10,365 nt of DNA from JASFTV01 sp050050615 (GCA_050050615.1 JASFTV010000104.1:1-10365), one strand, 5' to 3'; shown: positions 1 to 7,334, counted from the stretch's first letter. Notes: a model not told the origin generated them from the letters alone. Translations and numbers: made by a program.

Positions 1-1
1 C

Positions 2-1357
2 CCGACAGACCTGGCGTGCGGCAATTCCCCCTATCACAGCATTTCCGCCTTTGCAGGGAATCCCCTGCTGGTGAGCCCGGAGCTTCTGGCCCAAGAGGGC
101 TTGCTCACCCAAGAGGATTTGGCGACCCTGCCCGCCTTTCCCGGTGAAAGGGTCGATTTTCAGGCGGTTTTCAAACATAAAGGGATGCTTTTTCAAAAAG
201 CCTACGAACGCTTCAAGTCCGTTAGAGAATCTGAAAGGTATGATCAATTTCGTGCTCAGAACGCTTTCTGGCTTGATGACTTCGCCCTTTTTATGTCGAT
301 TAAATCCCTTCACCGGGGTCGGGTTTGGAGTGCTTGGCCTCAAGCGCTCCGGGATAGGGAGCCGGATGCACTGTCAAAGATCCAAAGAGAATACCGTGAC
401 ATGCTCGAAAAAGAGCGGTTCCTTCAGTATCTCTTTTTTGAACAGTGGTCTGCGCTGAAGGCGTATTGCAATGAAAAAGGCATTCAGGTCATCGGAGACA
501 TGCCCATCTATGTGGTTTATGACAGCGCGGATTTGTGGATCCATGCGGAGCTGTTTAACCTGGATGATGAAAAGAGGCCCGTCACCGTCGCCGGTGTGCC
601 GCCCGACTACTTTAGCGAGACAGGCCAGCTTTGGGGCAACCCCGTCTACAGGTGGGACATCTTGAGGGAAACCGGCTACGACTGGTGGAATCAACGCCTG
701 GCCCACAATCTAAAGCTGTTCGATCTCATAAGGGTGGACCACTTTAGAGGCTTCATGGCCTATTGGGAGGTGCCGGCGACAGATAGAATCGCCACCAACG
801 GAAGGTGGGTGGAAGCACCTGCCATGGACTTCTTCAGCCACCTCGCTGAAAGATTTCCCACCCTGCCCATCATTGCTGAGGACCTCGGCACGATTACCCC
901 TGACGTTTGGGAGATCATGGATCATTTCGGCTTTCCAGGCATGAAGGTGCTCCTTTTCGCCTTTGGCGAAGATCTGTCCACCAATCCCTATGCGCCCCAC
1001 AATCATGTGAAAAACTGTGTGGTCTACACGGGGACCCACGACAACAATACGGTAAGGGGATGGTTTGAAAGGGAGGCAACGGCACAAGACAAGCAGAGGC
1101 TGTCTCGATACCTGGGACGCGAAGTAACGGAAGAGAATGTCCATTGGGAATTCATCCGCTTGGCCATGATGTCGGTTGCAAACCGGATCATCGTTCCCAT
1201 GCAGGATATCCTGGGACTTGGCGAGGAAGCCCGTATGAACCGTCCGGCCAAGAGAGGCGGCAATTGGCAATGGCGGCTCTTGCCGGAGCAGTTGAAACCT
1301 GAGTTGGCCGATACGCTTCTTGAGATGACCGAAATCTATGGAAGAGGTCTCAAATGA
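2..1357 (+). CDS. malQ: 4-alpha-glucanotransferase (amylomaltase), 5'-truncated by window edge
   Basis: Glycoside hydrolase family 77 enzyme, cytoplasmic, which transfers alpha-1,4-glucan segments between maltodextrins and releases glucose. The reading frame is open from base 2, and its first codons read GNSPYHSISAFAGNPLL, the conserved MalQ N-terminal motif, so the GTG at 71 is internal and not the start. About 451 residues are visible; the family is usually near 500, so roughly 50 N-terminal residues lie off the window. Catalytic landmarks are present: the nucleophile Asp in RVDHFRGF (codon 737-739), the acid/base Glu in IIAEDLGTI (878-880), and the third carboxylate in TGTHDNNTVRGW (His-Asp at 1037-1042). 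The stop overlaps the ATG of the next reading frame (ATGA, 1354-1357), indicating translational coupling. With glgP downstream this points to glycogen/maltodextrin breakdown. Family assignment is secure; the physiological direction is inferred. Confidence 0.96.
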   Translation, partial: PTDLACGNSPYHSISAFAGNPLLVSPELLAQEGLLTQEDLATLPAFPGERVDFQAVFKHKGMLFQKAYERFKSVRESERYDQFRAQNAFWLDDFALFMSIKSLHRGRVWSAWPQALRDREPDALSKIQREYRDMLEKERFLQYLFFEQWSALKAYCNEKGIQVIGDMPIYVVYDSADLWIHAELFNLDDEKRPVTVAGVPPDYFSETGQLWGNPVYRWDILRETGYDWWNQRLAHNLKLFDLIRVDHFRGFMAYWEVPATDRIATNGRWVEAPAMDFFSHLAERFPTLPIIAEDLGTITPDVWEIMDHFGFPGMKVLLFAFGEDLSTNPYAPHNHVKNCVVYTGTHDNNTVRGWFEREATAQDKQRLSRYLGREVTEENVHWEFIRLAMMSVANRIIVPMQDILGLGEEARMNRPAKRGGNWQWRLLPEQLKPELADTLLEMTEIYGRGLK

Positions 1358-1602
1358 TCTACGCGCTCACCTTGAATCCCGCATTGGATCGCGCCATAGT
1401 GGTGGAACGTCTTCGGGAGGAGGACACGACACGCGTGATCTCGGAAACCCATTATGCGGCAGGCAAAGGTATTGATGTCTCCCGTGTCATCAAAGAGTTA
1501 GTATCGTTCAAAAGTGTTGGCATGGACTGGTTTGGAAGCCCTTTTGTGTTTTGCAGGCCCTGCCCCTTGTCCGGATTTCGATTTTGTAAAGTCCATCCGT
1601 AG
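1354..1602 (+). pseudogene. pfkB: Truncated PfkB-family sugar-phosphate kinase (N-terminal fragment only)
   Basis: The first ~49 residues (MIYALTLNPALD, then AAGKGIDVSRVIKEL) match the N-terminus of 1-phosphofructokinase / tagatose-6-phosphate kinase / PfkB proteins: the TLNPALD strand with its substrate-binding Asp, and the glycine-rich GGKGxN-type segment. Homology seems to stop abruptly after KEL, near base 1500. The remaining ~33 residues (rich in F, C and P) do not resemble a kinase, and the frame ends at 82 aa versus about 310 aa in the family. The later landmarks, notably the C-terminal GAGD anion-hole/catalytic-base motif, are absent in all frames before the next gene. It starts inside the malQ stop (ATGA overlap), so an intact ancestor was probably co-translated with malQ and phosphorylated a hexose phosphate. 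I read it as a deletion or rearrangement remnant; an assembly join is an alternative. Confidence 0.8.
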
Positions 1603-1606
1603 AGTA

Positions 1607-1615
1607 TGATATAAT
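1607..1615 (+). promoter_or_regulatory. Candidate extended -10 promoter for the diadenylate cyclase gene
   Basis: The sequence TGATATAAT (1607-1615) is a perfect extended -10 element (TGn + TATAAT). A TTGTAA at 1584-1589 could be a weak -35, but the 20-base spacer is too long, so activity would rest on the extended -10. Transcription would begin near 1622, giving a leader of about 60 bases. It lies directly after the stop of the truncated kinase, so the cyclase need not depend on read-through from malQ. Prediction from sequence only. Confidence 0.55.
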
Positions 1616-1684
1616 ACATGTCGCATTTTGGTTTTTGAAATCCATTGATGATTGTGCCGTTCATGGTTCCGAAGTGGAGTCGCC

Positions 1685-2872
1685 ATGCAGTTTCTTGCGA
1701 TTTTGACGGTCCTTAGATTCCAGGACGTTCTGGATGTCCTTTTTCTTACCGTCATTGCCTATCATCTCTATCTCTGGTTCCGGGGGACCAAAGCCTTCAA
1801 GGCTCTGGTTGGACTTTTGGTCTTAGGAATTGTCTTCACAATGGCCCGAACATGGGGTCTTTTTCTGACCACCTGGGTTTTCCAGATCCTCTGGCAGGTG
1901 TTGGTGATCCTGCTCATCATCCTTTTCCAGTCTGAGATCCGCCAGGCCCTGGAAAGGGTCAATCCCTTACAGGCATTGGGTTTGCGTAAACGTGGCGCCC
2001 CACTGAAGTGGATCAAGGACTTCGTCGAGGCCACTTTCTTGATGGCCAAACGAAAGATCGGCGCGCTACTGATTATCGAAAGGGCGGACAGGGTCGCGGA
2101 ATGGATTACAGGCGGCCAGCAACTTGACGGCGACCCTAGTCATGAGCTTTTGGTGAGTATTTTTCAAAAACAGTCTCCCCTGCACGATGGCGCTGTCGTG
2201 ATCAAGGACGGCCGTATCCACCACGTGGGCTGTTATCTCCCCCTCAGTTCCGATGAAGGACTTCCCAAGGAATGGGGCACCAGGCACAGGGCGGCCATGG
2301 GTCTTAGTGAGCGCTGCGATGCTTTGATCGTGGCCGTCTCCGAAGAACGCGGGGAGGTCTCTCTGATCTGGAAAAGAGAGTTAGCGCACATCAGCACGCC
2401 TGAAGCGCTTTCACAACGTGTTCTGGAAGCCACTGAACCGCTTGGTTCATCCAAAGCCACTCGCTGGGAGAGGGTCCGTTCCCTTCTTCTAAACCGGTGG
2501 CCGATAAAGGCGGGGACCTTCATGCTGGTGGTTATCTTTTGGCTCCTGCTGGCAGGCCAGCAGGATTTTGAGGTTGCCTTCAATGTTCCTTTGGAGGTAA
2601 AGAATGTGCCCGACCAGATGGAAATCCTGGAACCCGTAAACCCGAAAATACGAATCAGGTTTCGGGGTCTTCGAAAGGATGCCAGCACCTTGACCGAAAA
2701 AAACGTGCGCATAGAGCTCGACCTCTCAACGGCAAGTTTCGGCAGAAGGCGTTTTCCCCTTACCAGGGACCATATTCTGCTCCCCAACGAAAGAATTCAT
2801 ATTGTGAGCATCGAGCCACCGCAATTGACATTCAAGTTTCAAAAGAAATCAAATTTAAACCTTCTTAAGTGA
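1685..2872 (+). CDS. cdaA: Membrane diadenylate cyclase with C-terminal YbbR-like domain (CdaA-CdaR type fusion)
   Basis: Predicted to make c-di-AMP from two ATP at the inner membrane. The 395-residue product has hydrophobic N-terminal segments (about residues 12-31, 40-58 and 63-82), a linker, and a DAC (DisA_N) domain from about 115 to 235. GALLIIER, SPLHDGAVV (DGA 168-170) and GTRHRAA (RHR 200-202) carry the DGA and RHR motifs that bind ATP and support catalysis. It then continues with a further membrane helix (about 275-290) and roughly 100 residues (293-388) shaped like one YbbR repeat, ending SIEPPQLTFKFQKK. CdaA proteins usually stop soon after the DAC domain at ~270 aa, and YbbR/CdaR is usually a separate gene. 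The ATG at 1685 is preferred over the TTG at 1652 because GGAG (1676-1679) precedes it by 5 bases and MQFLAIL resembles a CdaA start. It ends 9 bases before glgP. The DAC call is firm; YbbR rests on weaker pattern matching. Confidence 0.9.
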   Translation: MQFLAILTVLRFQDVLDVLFLTVIAYHLYLWFRGTKAFKALVGLLVLGIVFTMARTWGLFLTTWVFQILWQVLVILLIILFQSEIRQALERVNPLQALGLRKRGAPLKWIKDFVEATFLMAKRKIGALLIIERADRVAEWITGGQQLDGDPSHELLVSIFQKQSPLHDGAVVIKDGRIHHVGCYLPLSSDEGLPKEWGTRHRAAMGLSERCDALIVAVSEERGEVSLIWKRELAHISTPEALSQRVLEATEPLGSSKATRWERVRSLLLNRWPIKAGTFMLVVIFWLLLAGQQDFEVAFNVPLEVKNVPDQMEILEPVNPKIRIRFRGLRKDASTLTEKNVRIELDLSTASFGRRRFPLTRDHILLPNERIHIVSIEPPQLTFKFQKKSNLNLLK

Positions 2873-2881
2873 AAGAGGAAA

Positions 2882-5446
2882 ATGACGATACCGTTCAAAA
2901 CATTAGACGTAAGACCGAAGCTTCCGGAACCTCTTGAGGCGATCCGTGAGCTTTCTGATAACCTCTGGTTTGTGTGGAATTATGATGCAGAAAGCCTTTT
3001 CAGAAGGATGAACCCGGACCTCTGGGAGGAGACCCGAGAAAATCCTGTGGCCTTTCTCGGCCGTCTTACGCAGGATGAACTCAAAAGCCTGGCCATAGAT
3101 GATGGGTTCTGTGCACATCTGGACAGGGTCAAGCAGGAGTTTGATCGCTACACCTCCGAAAAGCCTGACCCCAGTGTTTTTGGTGAGAGAGGGGAGCCGT
3201 TCCTGGTCGCCTATTTTACGGCCGAATGTGGGGTCGCAGACTGCCTTCCCATCTATTCAGGGGGGCTGGGCATGCTCTCAGGGGATCATCTAAAATCGGT
3301 GAGCGATCTCAATCTCCCCATCATCGGCGTATCCCTCGCTTACCAGAGAGGCTATTTCAGGCAATACCTTATCCAGGACGGCTGGCAGATGGAAAATTAT
3401 CCGATCAATCAGTTTACCACCATGCCGATGACCCTGGTGAGAGACACTGGAGGCAATCCGATCAAGATTTCCCTTTATCTGAAGGGCGAGGAGGTGAAAG
3501 TCCAGGCCTGGCGCGTCAACATCGGGAGAACCAAACTGTACCTGGTCGACACCAATTTGAAAGAGAACTCAGAGTGGGCCAGGGGCATTACGTCCCAATT
3601 GTACGGCGGGGATCAAGAAATGAGGATCCGTCAGGAGATCATCTTGGGAATTGGGGGGGCGAGGATGCTCAAAGCCCTGGGGTTCGAACCCGCTGTCTAC
3701 CACATGAACGAAGGCCATTCCGCGTTCACCGCTTTTGAGCGGATTCGAGACCTCAGGGTGGAAAGAGGTCTGAGCTTCAACGAGGCCGTGGAATTGGTTC
3801 GGATTACGAGCGTATTCACCACCCATACCCCTGTGCCTGCAGGCATCGACACTTTTCATCCTGACCTTGTGCGCGCCTATTTTGATGACCTTGCCAAGTC
3901 CATGGGAATCTCCATCGATGTGCTCCTCGGTTTCGGTCGGCAGGATCCCAGAAACAAGGAGGAGTTCTTCTCTATGGCGGTCCTCGCCCTGAGATTGTCC
4001 AACTGGAACAATGGCGTCAGCCGCCTTCACGGCAAGGTGAGCCGAAGAATGTGGCAAAGGATATGGCCCAAAACACCGGAAATCGACCTGCCTATTGTAC
4101 ACATCACCAATGGGGTTCACATTCCTTCTTGGACCTCCAAAGGCATGGCGGAAAACTATGACCGTTATCTGGGTCCCCGCTGGATTGAGGATCCAGATAA
4201 TGTGAAGATTTGGAAAAGGGTCGACAAGATACCCGACAGCGAACTGTGGAGAACCCATGAGCGATGCCGGGAAAGACTCGTGGCCTTTACACGAAGAAGG
4301 CTGCGAGGGCAGCTTGCGAAACGGGGGGCCTCGAGTCGTGATCTTGCATTGGCTGATGAGGTGCTGAATACAGAGACCCTCACCATCGGGTTTGCGCGGC
4401 GGTTTGCGCCTTACAAGCGGGCCCATCTCATTCTCAGAGATATCGAGCGGTTTGAAAGAATTCTCACCCATGAGGAACGCCCCGCTCAGATTATTTTCGC
4501 GGGCAAGGCCCACCCCCACGACAAGCCCGGCAAGGAACTCATTAAATACCTTATTCAAACAGCCGAAAGGGCAAGCCTCAGACGGCACATGGTCTTCCTC
4601 GAGGATTACGATCTGGACATCGCCCGGACCATGGTTCAGGGGGTGGATATCTGGCTCAATACGCCCCGCCGGCCTCTTGAAGCTTGTGGCACCAGCGGCA
4701 TGAAGGCGGTGGCCAACGGCGCTCTGCATTTGAGTGTGCTTGACGGATGGTGGGACGAAGGCTATGACAGGGACATTGGATGGACCATCGGAAACGGGGA
4801 GCAGTATGAAGACCATGGTTTTCAGGACGACCTCGAAAGCCAGGCCCTTTATGATATCCTGGAGAAAGATATCATTCCCATATTCTATGACAGGGGGCCG
4901 GATGGACTTCCGAGGCGCTGGCTTGCCATGATGAAGGCTTCCATGCACAGGCTTTGCCCCATGTTCAACACCCACCGGATGGTTTCGGAGTATTGGGATC
5001 GATTTTATCTCCCCGCAGCCACCCGGGGTTCCGAGTTGATGCAAAAGGAGTGTGAGGGGCTTAGAAGACTGGCCGCGTGGCGAGAAAAGCTCATGTACAA
5101 CTGGGCAAACGTGGCCATCCAAGATATTCGAATGAAGGAGGTCTCTGAGACGGAGGTGGGTTCGCCTTACCCTGTTGAGGCAGACATCTTCCTCGGTGAA
5201 CTCACGCCAGAGGATGTGATGGTTGAGGCCTATGCTGGCAGACTTGATCCCTCTGACAAATACATAGATCGATTTACCCGCATCATGAAACCGATAGAAC
5301 CCCTCGGGGATCATCTCTACAAATACCAGTGTGAAATCAGCTTTGAGGATGCGGGTCATTTTGGAATCAATATCCGGATCACCCCCAATCACCCCAATCC
5401 TGAAAGCCGGCACGTCATGGGACTCGTCATCTGGGGCCAGAGCTGA
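2882..5446 (+). CDS. glgP: Alpha-glucan (glycogen/maltodextrin) phosphorylase, DUF3417-type
   Basis: GT35 phosphorylase that cleaves alpha-1,4-glucan with phosphate to give glucose-1-phosphate; cytoplasmic and PLP-dependent. The 854 residues begin with a DUF3417 domain (about 10-95: LPEPLEAIRELSDNLWFVWN), the hallmark of the shorter 'alpha-glucan family phosphorylase' branch. The catalytic fold follows: AYFTAECGV and YSGGLGMLSGDHLKS (110-139), HMNEGHSAF (274-282), TTHTPVPAGID (313 on), GFARRFAPYKRAHL (503-516), and the PLP-lysine motif EACGTSGMKA with Lys608. In classical GlgP the last motif reads EASGTSGMKA, so Ser is replaced by Cys here. The start at 2882 is 9 bases after the cyclase stop, with GAGG (2875-2878) close upstream, so the two genes are likely co-transcribed. 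With malQ upstream it forms a glucan-degradation set. The exact substrate (glycogen or maltodextrins) cannot be told from sequence. Confidence 0.97.
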   Translation: MTIPFKTLDVRPKLPEPLEAIRELSDNLWFVWNYDAESLFRRMNPDLWEETRENPVAFLGRLTQDELKSLAIDDGFCAHLDRVKQEFDRYTSEKPDPSVFGERGEPFLVAYFTAECGVADCLPIYSGGLGMLSGDHLKSVSDLNLPIIGVSLAYQRGYFRQYLIQDGWQMENYPINQFTTMPMTLVRDTGGNPIKISLYLKGEEVKVQAWRVNIGRTKLYLVDTNLKENSEWARGITSQLYGGDQEMRIRQEIILGIGGARMLKALGFEPAVYHMNEGHSAFTAFERIRDLRVERGLSFNEAVELVRITSVFTTHTPVPAGIDTFHPDLVRAYFDDLAKSMGISIDVLLGFGRQDPRNKEEFFSMAVLALRLSNWNNGVSRLHGKVSRRMWQRIWPKTPEIDLPIVHITNGVHIPSWTSKGMAENYDRYLGPRWIEDPDNVKIWKRVDKIPDSELWRTHERCRERLVAFTRRRLRGQLAKRGASSRDLALADEVLNTETLTIGFARRFAPYKRAHLILRDIERFERILTHEERPAQIIFAGKAHPHDKPGKELIKYLIQTAERASLRRHMVFLEDYDLDIARTMVQGVDIWLNTPRRPLEACGTSGMKAVANGALHLSVLDGWWDEGYDRDIGWTIGNGEQYEDHGFQDDLESQALYDILEKDIIPIFYDRGPDGLPRRWLAMMKASMHRLCPMFNTHRMVSEYWDRFYLPAATRGSELMQKECEGLRRLAAWREKLMYNWANVAIQDIRMKEVSETEVGSPYPVEADIFLGELTPEDVMVEAYAGRLDPSDKYIDRFTRIMKPIEPLGDHLYKYQCEISFEDAGHFGINIRITPNHPNPESRHVMGLVIWGQS

Positions 5447-5503
5447 ATGCAGGGTAATCCTTTAGCAAATGACCCCGGCGCTTTGCTTCAGGGTTGTACA
5501 TGA

Positions 5504-5572
5504 AAGAAACTTCCACCCCCACCCCGCCCTGCCCCTTCAAGGGGGAGGGTTGGGGAGGGGGTCAAGTTTCTT
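5504..5572. repeat. 69-base C-rich/G-rich long hairpin after glgP
   Basis: An inverted repeat with outer arms AAGAAACTT (5504-5512) and AAGTTTCTT (5564-5572), perfectly complementary. The inner C-rich arm (5516-5535) pairs imperfectly with a G-rich arm (5541-5560) around a TTCAA loop. The stem is about 30 bp with a few mismatches and bulges. Flanking A/T-rich outer pairs with a GC-rich core resemble a dispersed intergenic palindrome. Lying 58 bases past the glgP stop, it could also end that transcript, but there is no T-tract, so a classic intrinsic terminator is not supported. Confidence 0.7.
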
Positions 5573-5648
5573 AGGAGCTCTATGAAAATGCCGCCGGTAT
5601 GGGCCATGGGGATCTCTTTTCAAATAGGCCTTTCAAAATCGTAATAAA

Positions 5649-5676
5649 TTGACAACTTCGCCTGGAGTATTATAAG
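5649..5676 (+). promoter_or_regulatory. Sigma70-like promoter of the inositol-phosphate synthase gene
   Basis: A consensus -35 TTGACA (5649-5654) and -10 TATAAG (5671-5676, 5 of 6 consensus) are separated by 16 bases, in A/T-rich DNA about 55 bases upstream of the ATG at 5731. It is the best promoter-like sequence in this 284-base spacer and fits transcription of the synthase independent of glgP. Confidence 0.65.
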
Positions 5677-5683
5677 CATACTC
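5665..5683. promoter_or_regulatory. Inverted repeat over the -10 box, candidate operator
   Basis: GAGTAT (5665-5670) and ATACTC (5678-5683) form a perfect 6-bp inverted repeat with a 7-base spacer that contains the -10 hexamer. Its position over the polymerase site suits a repressor operator, but the arms are short and chance cannot be excluded. Confidence 0.35.
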
Positions 5684-5730
5684 TTTGCTGGCAAGTTCCA
5701 ATCCACCTTACTGCTCAGGAGTCTTCTCAA

Positions 5731-6837
5731 ATGAATAAAATCAGAATTGCGATTGCGGGTCTTGGAAACTGTGCGAGTGCACTGCTTCAGGGGATTGAGT
5801 ATTACAAAAACGAGGACCACAAAAAGGCCATAGGATTTATGCATTGGGATCTGGGCGGTTATAAACCCGGAGACATCGAGGTGGTTTCAGCCTTTGATAT
5901 TGACAAAAGGAAGGTCGGAAGAGATGTAGCGGAAGCCATCTTTCAGCCTCCCAACTGCACCAAAGATATTTGTAGGGATTCTCCCCAAAAGGGCGTTAGC
6001 GTCAAGATGGGCAGGATTCTGGATGGCTTCGCCGACCACATGAGGAATTACGATGAGAGATACACCTTTCTGCCCTCAGATGAGCCGGAAGCGAGAGAAG
6101 AGGACGTGGTGAGGGCGCTGAAAGAATCCGGCGCCGAGATTCTGCTGAACTATCTTCCTGTGGGCTCTGAGGATGCTTCCCGATTCTATGCTGAGTGCGC
6201 ATTGAAGGCCGGGGTGGGTTTCATCAATAACATCCCTGTGTTTATAGCGAGCGACCCCTTTTGGGGAAACCGTTTTCAGGAAGCGAACCTGCCCATTATC
6301 GGCGACGATATCAAATCCCAATTGGGGGCCACCATCGTTCACAGGGTACTGACCAACCTGTTTAAGAACAGGGGCGTAAACCTCGTTCGGACCTACCAAC
6401 TCAATACAGGGGGTAACACGGATTTTTTGAACATGCTGGATAGGAATCGTTTGAGATCCAAAAAAAGATCAAAGACGGAATCCGTGCAATCCCAACTGGG
6501 TGACCAACGATTGGAGGACGAAAACATCCATATCGGGCCGAGTGACTGGGTAGCATGGCAAAAAGATAACAAAGTCTGCTTTATCCGAATGGAGGGTAAA
6601 CTCTTCGGCAATATTCCTATGGACATCGAGCTCCGGCTCTCCGTGGAAGATTCCCCCAATTCCGGCGGCGTGGTGATCGACGCCATCAGATGCTGCAAGC
6701 TTGCCCTTAACAGAAAGAAGGGGGGCATTTTGTATTCACCCTCCGCCTATTTCATGAAACATCCACCCAAGCAATTCACGGATGATGACGCGTTGAGGAT
6801 GACAGAGGATTTTATTGCCGGGAGAAGAAAGGACTGA
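5731..6837 (+). CDS. ino1: myo-Inositol-1-phosphate synthase (inositol-3-phosphate synthase)
   Basis: Converts D-glucose-6-phosphate to 1L-myo-inositol-1-phosphate in an NAD-dependent oxidation-aldol-reduction; cytoplasmic. The 368 residues fit the short bacterial/archaeal class (eukaryotic forms exceed 500). The N-terminal Rossmann motif is IAIAGLGNCASALLQG (7-22). LNYLPVGSEDASRFYAECAL is near 139-158, and FINNIPVFIAS follows. The catalytic segments GDDIKSQLGATIVHR (191-205), NTGGNTDFLNML (225-236) and SKKRSKTESVQSQL (243-256) carry the conserved active-site lysines. AGGAG (5717-5721) precedes the ATG by 9 bases, a good ribosome site. It is transcribed alone from its own promoter. No CDP-alcohol phosphatidyltransferase or inositol monophosphatase lies beside it, so the fate of the product (inositol lipid, compatible solute or other) cannot be read here. 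GlgP-derived glucose-1-phosphate could supply its substrate after isomerisation, which is inference. Confidence 0.96.
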   Translation: MNKIRIAIAGLGNCASALLQGIEYYKNEDHKKAIGFMHWDLGGYKPGDIEVVSAFDIDKRKVGRDVAEAIFQPPNCTKDICRDSPQKGVSVKMGRILDGFADHMRNYDERYTFLPSDEPEAREEDVVRALKESGAEILLNYLPVGSEDASRFYAECALKAGVGFINNIPVFIASDPFWGNRFQEANLPIIGDDIKSQLGATIVHRVLTNLFKNRGVNLVRTYQLNTGGNTDFLNMLDRNRLRSKKRSKTESVQSQLGDQRLEDENIHIGPSDWVAWQKDNKVCFIRMEGKLFGNIPMDIELRLSVEDSPNSGGVVIDAIRCCKLALNRKKGGILYSPSAYFMKHPPKQFTDDDALRMTEDFIAGRRKD

Positions 6838-6940
6838 CAACGCTGCCCCCTTTTGTACAGTCCTACCCGGAAACCCTTCGTTTTTGAAAAGAGAGACCCA
6901 CGGACTACTACTTAGTTGCATAAATCAACGTTATTATAAT

Positions 6941-7097
6941 GTCATTGCGAGGACCCCGCACTGGATGCGGGGGACGAAGCAATCTCGTCCTAATATGCCG
7001 GAATGACGGGCTTTCCAACGTGGAGATTGCTTCGCGGAGTTTATCCCCTCGGCAGACTCTGGGCAGGCTCTGAGTGTGTCGAAGGGCTCGCAATGAC
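6941..7097. repeat. Composite palindromic intergenic repeat (MITE/REP-like), 157 bp
   Basis: The ends GTCATTGCGAG (6941-6951) and CTCGCAATGAC (7087-7097) are a perfect 11-bp terminal inverted repeat. An inner pair CGAAGCAATCTC (6975-6986) / GAGATTGCTTCG (7023-7034) is perfect over 12 bp. The left arm contains a further hairpin, CCCCGCA-CTGGA-TGCGGGG (6954-6972), and the right arm a degenerate one around 7045-7086. Elements with GTCATTGCGAG ends and GAAGCAATCTC cores are, from memory, common as dispersed non-coding repeats in deltaproteobacteria and other genomes. No transposase is encoded, so any movement would be in trans. Confidence 0.85.
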
Positions 7098-7188
7098 GTG
7101 CCAGAATAGTGACGGTTTTTCATACAGCTAGGTATCACTCATTGGCCATCAAAGCGGGTTATGCAAAATTCTAACCGGACACGCCTGT

Positions 7189-7245
7189 CTTGCAATCCCT
7201 TTTGGGCGATACAAATCTCATTGTATTGCAAGAAAACACTTGCAA
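7189..7245. promoter_or_regulatory. TTGCAA-type inverted motifs, candidate activator binding region
   Basis: CTTGCAAT (7189-7196) and ATTGCAAG (7225-7232) form a perfect 8-bp inverted repeat. Inside it lie ATACAA (7209-7214) / TTGTAT (7221-7226) and the mini-hairpin CCCTTTTGGG (7197-7206). A third CTTGCAA occurs at 7239-7245. The group sits about 100-155 bases upstream of the predicted sigma54 start site, where enhancer-binding proteins usually bind. It could equally be an operator or a folded RNA leader; function is inferred from position only. Confidence 0.4.
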
Positions 7246-7316
7246 AAGCCTGCTCATTCATTAGAGAATCCACAATTTGTCAAGACCTGCATTCTGTCTC
7301 TCCACTTTGATTGGAG

Positions 7317-7334
7317 TTGGCAGCCCCTCTGCAA
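7317..7334 (+). promoter_or_regulatory. Candidate sigma54 (RpoN) -24/-12 promoter for the aminotransferase operon
   Basis: TTGGCAGCCCCTCTGCAA has the invariant GG (7319-7320) and GC (7331-7332) separated by exactly 10 bases. It matches TTGGCA fully in the -24 box and TGCA in the -12 box; the CG after TTGGCA and the first T of the -12 TT are not matched. The start site would be near 7344, about 35 bases upstream of the start codon. Confidence 0.5.

Noticed and set aside
71..73. GTG at 71 as the malQ start
   Set aside because: Conserved MalQ sequence (GNSPYHSISAFAGNP) is encoded in frame upstream of it, so the gene begins outside the window.
3569..5413. 614-codon open frame on the minus strand within glgP
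   Set aside because: Antisense to a gene with full phosphorylase motifs; its translation shows no family motif, and the length follows from the codon bias of the real gene.
6935..6940. TATAAT as a promoter upstream of the composite repeat
   Set aside because: The only -35-like hexamer (TTGCAT, 6916-6921) is 13 bases away and no gene follows within range.
6941..7097. CRISPR array or IS element
   Set aside because: Palindromic arms occur once each with no regular repeat-spacer units, and no transposase is encoded.
7177..7193. A second sigma54-like site, GGACACG ... TTGCA
   Set aside because: GG and GC are separated by 13 bases, whereas RpoN needs 10.
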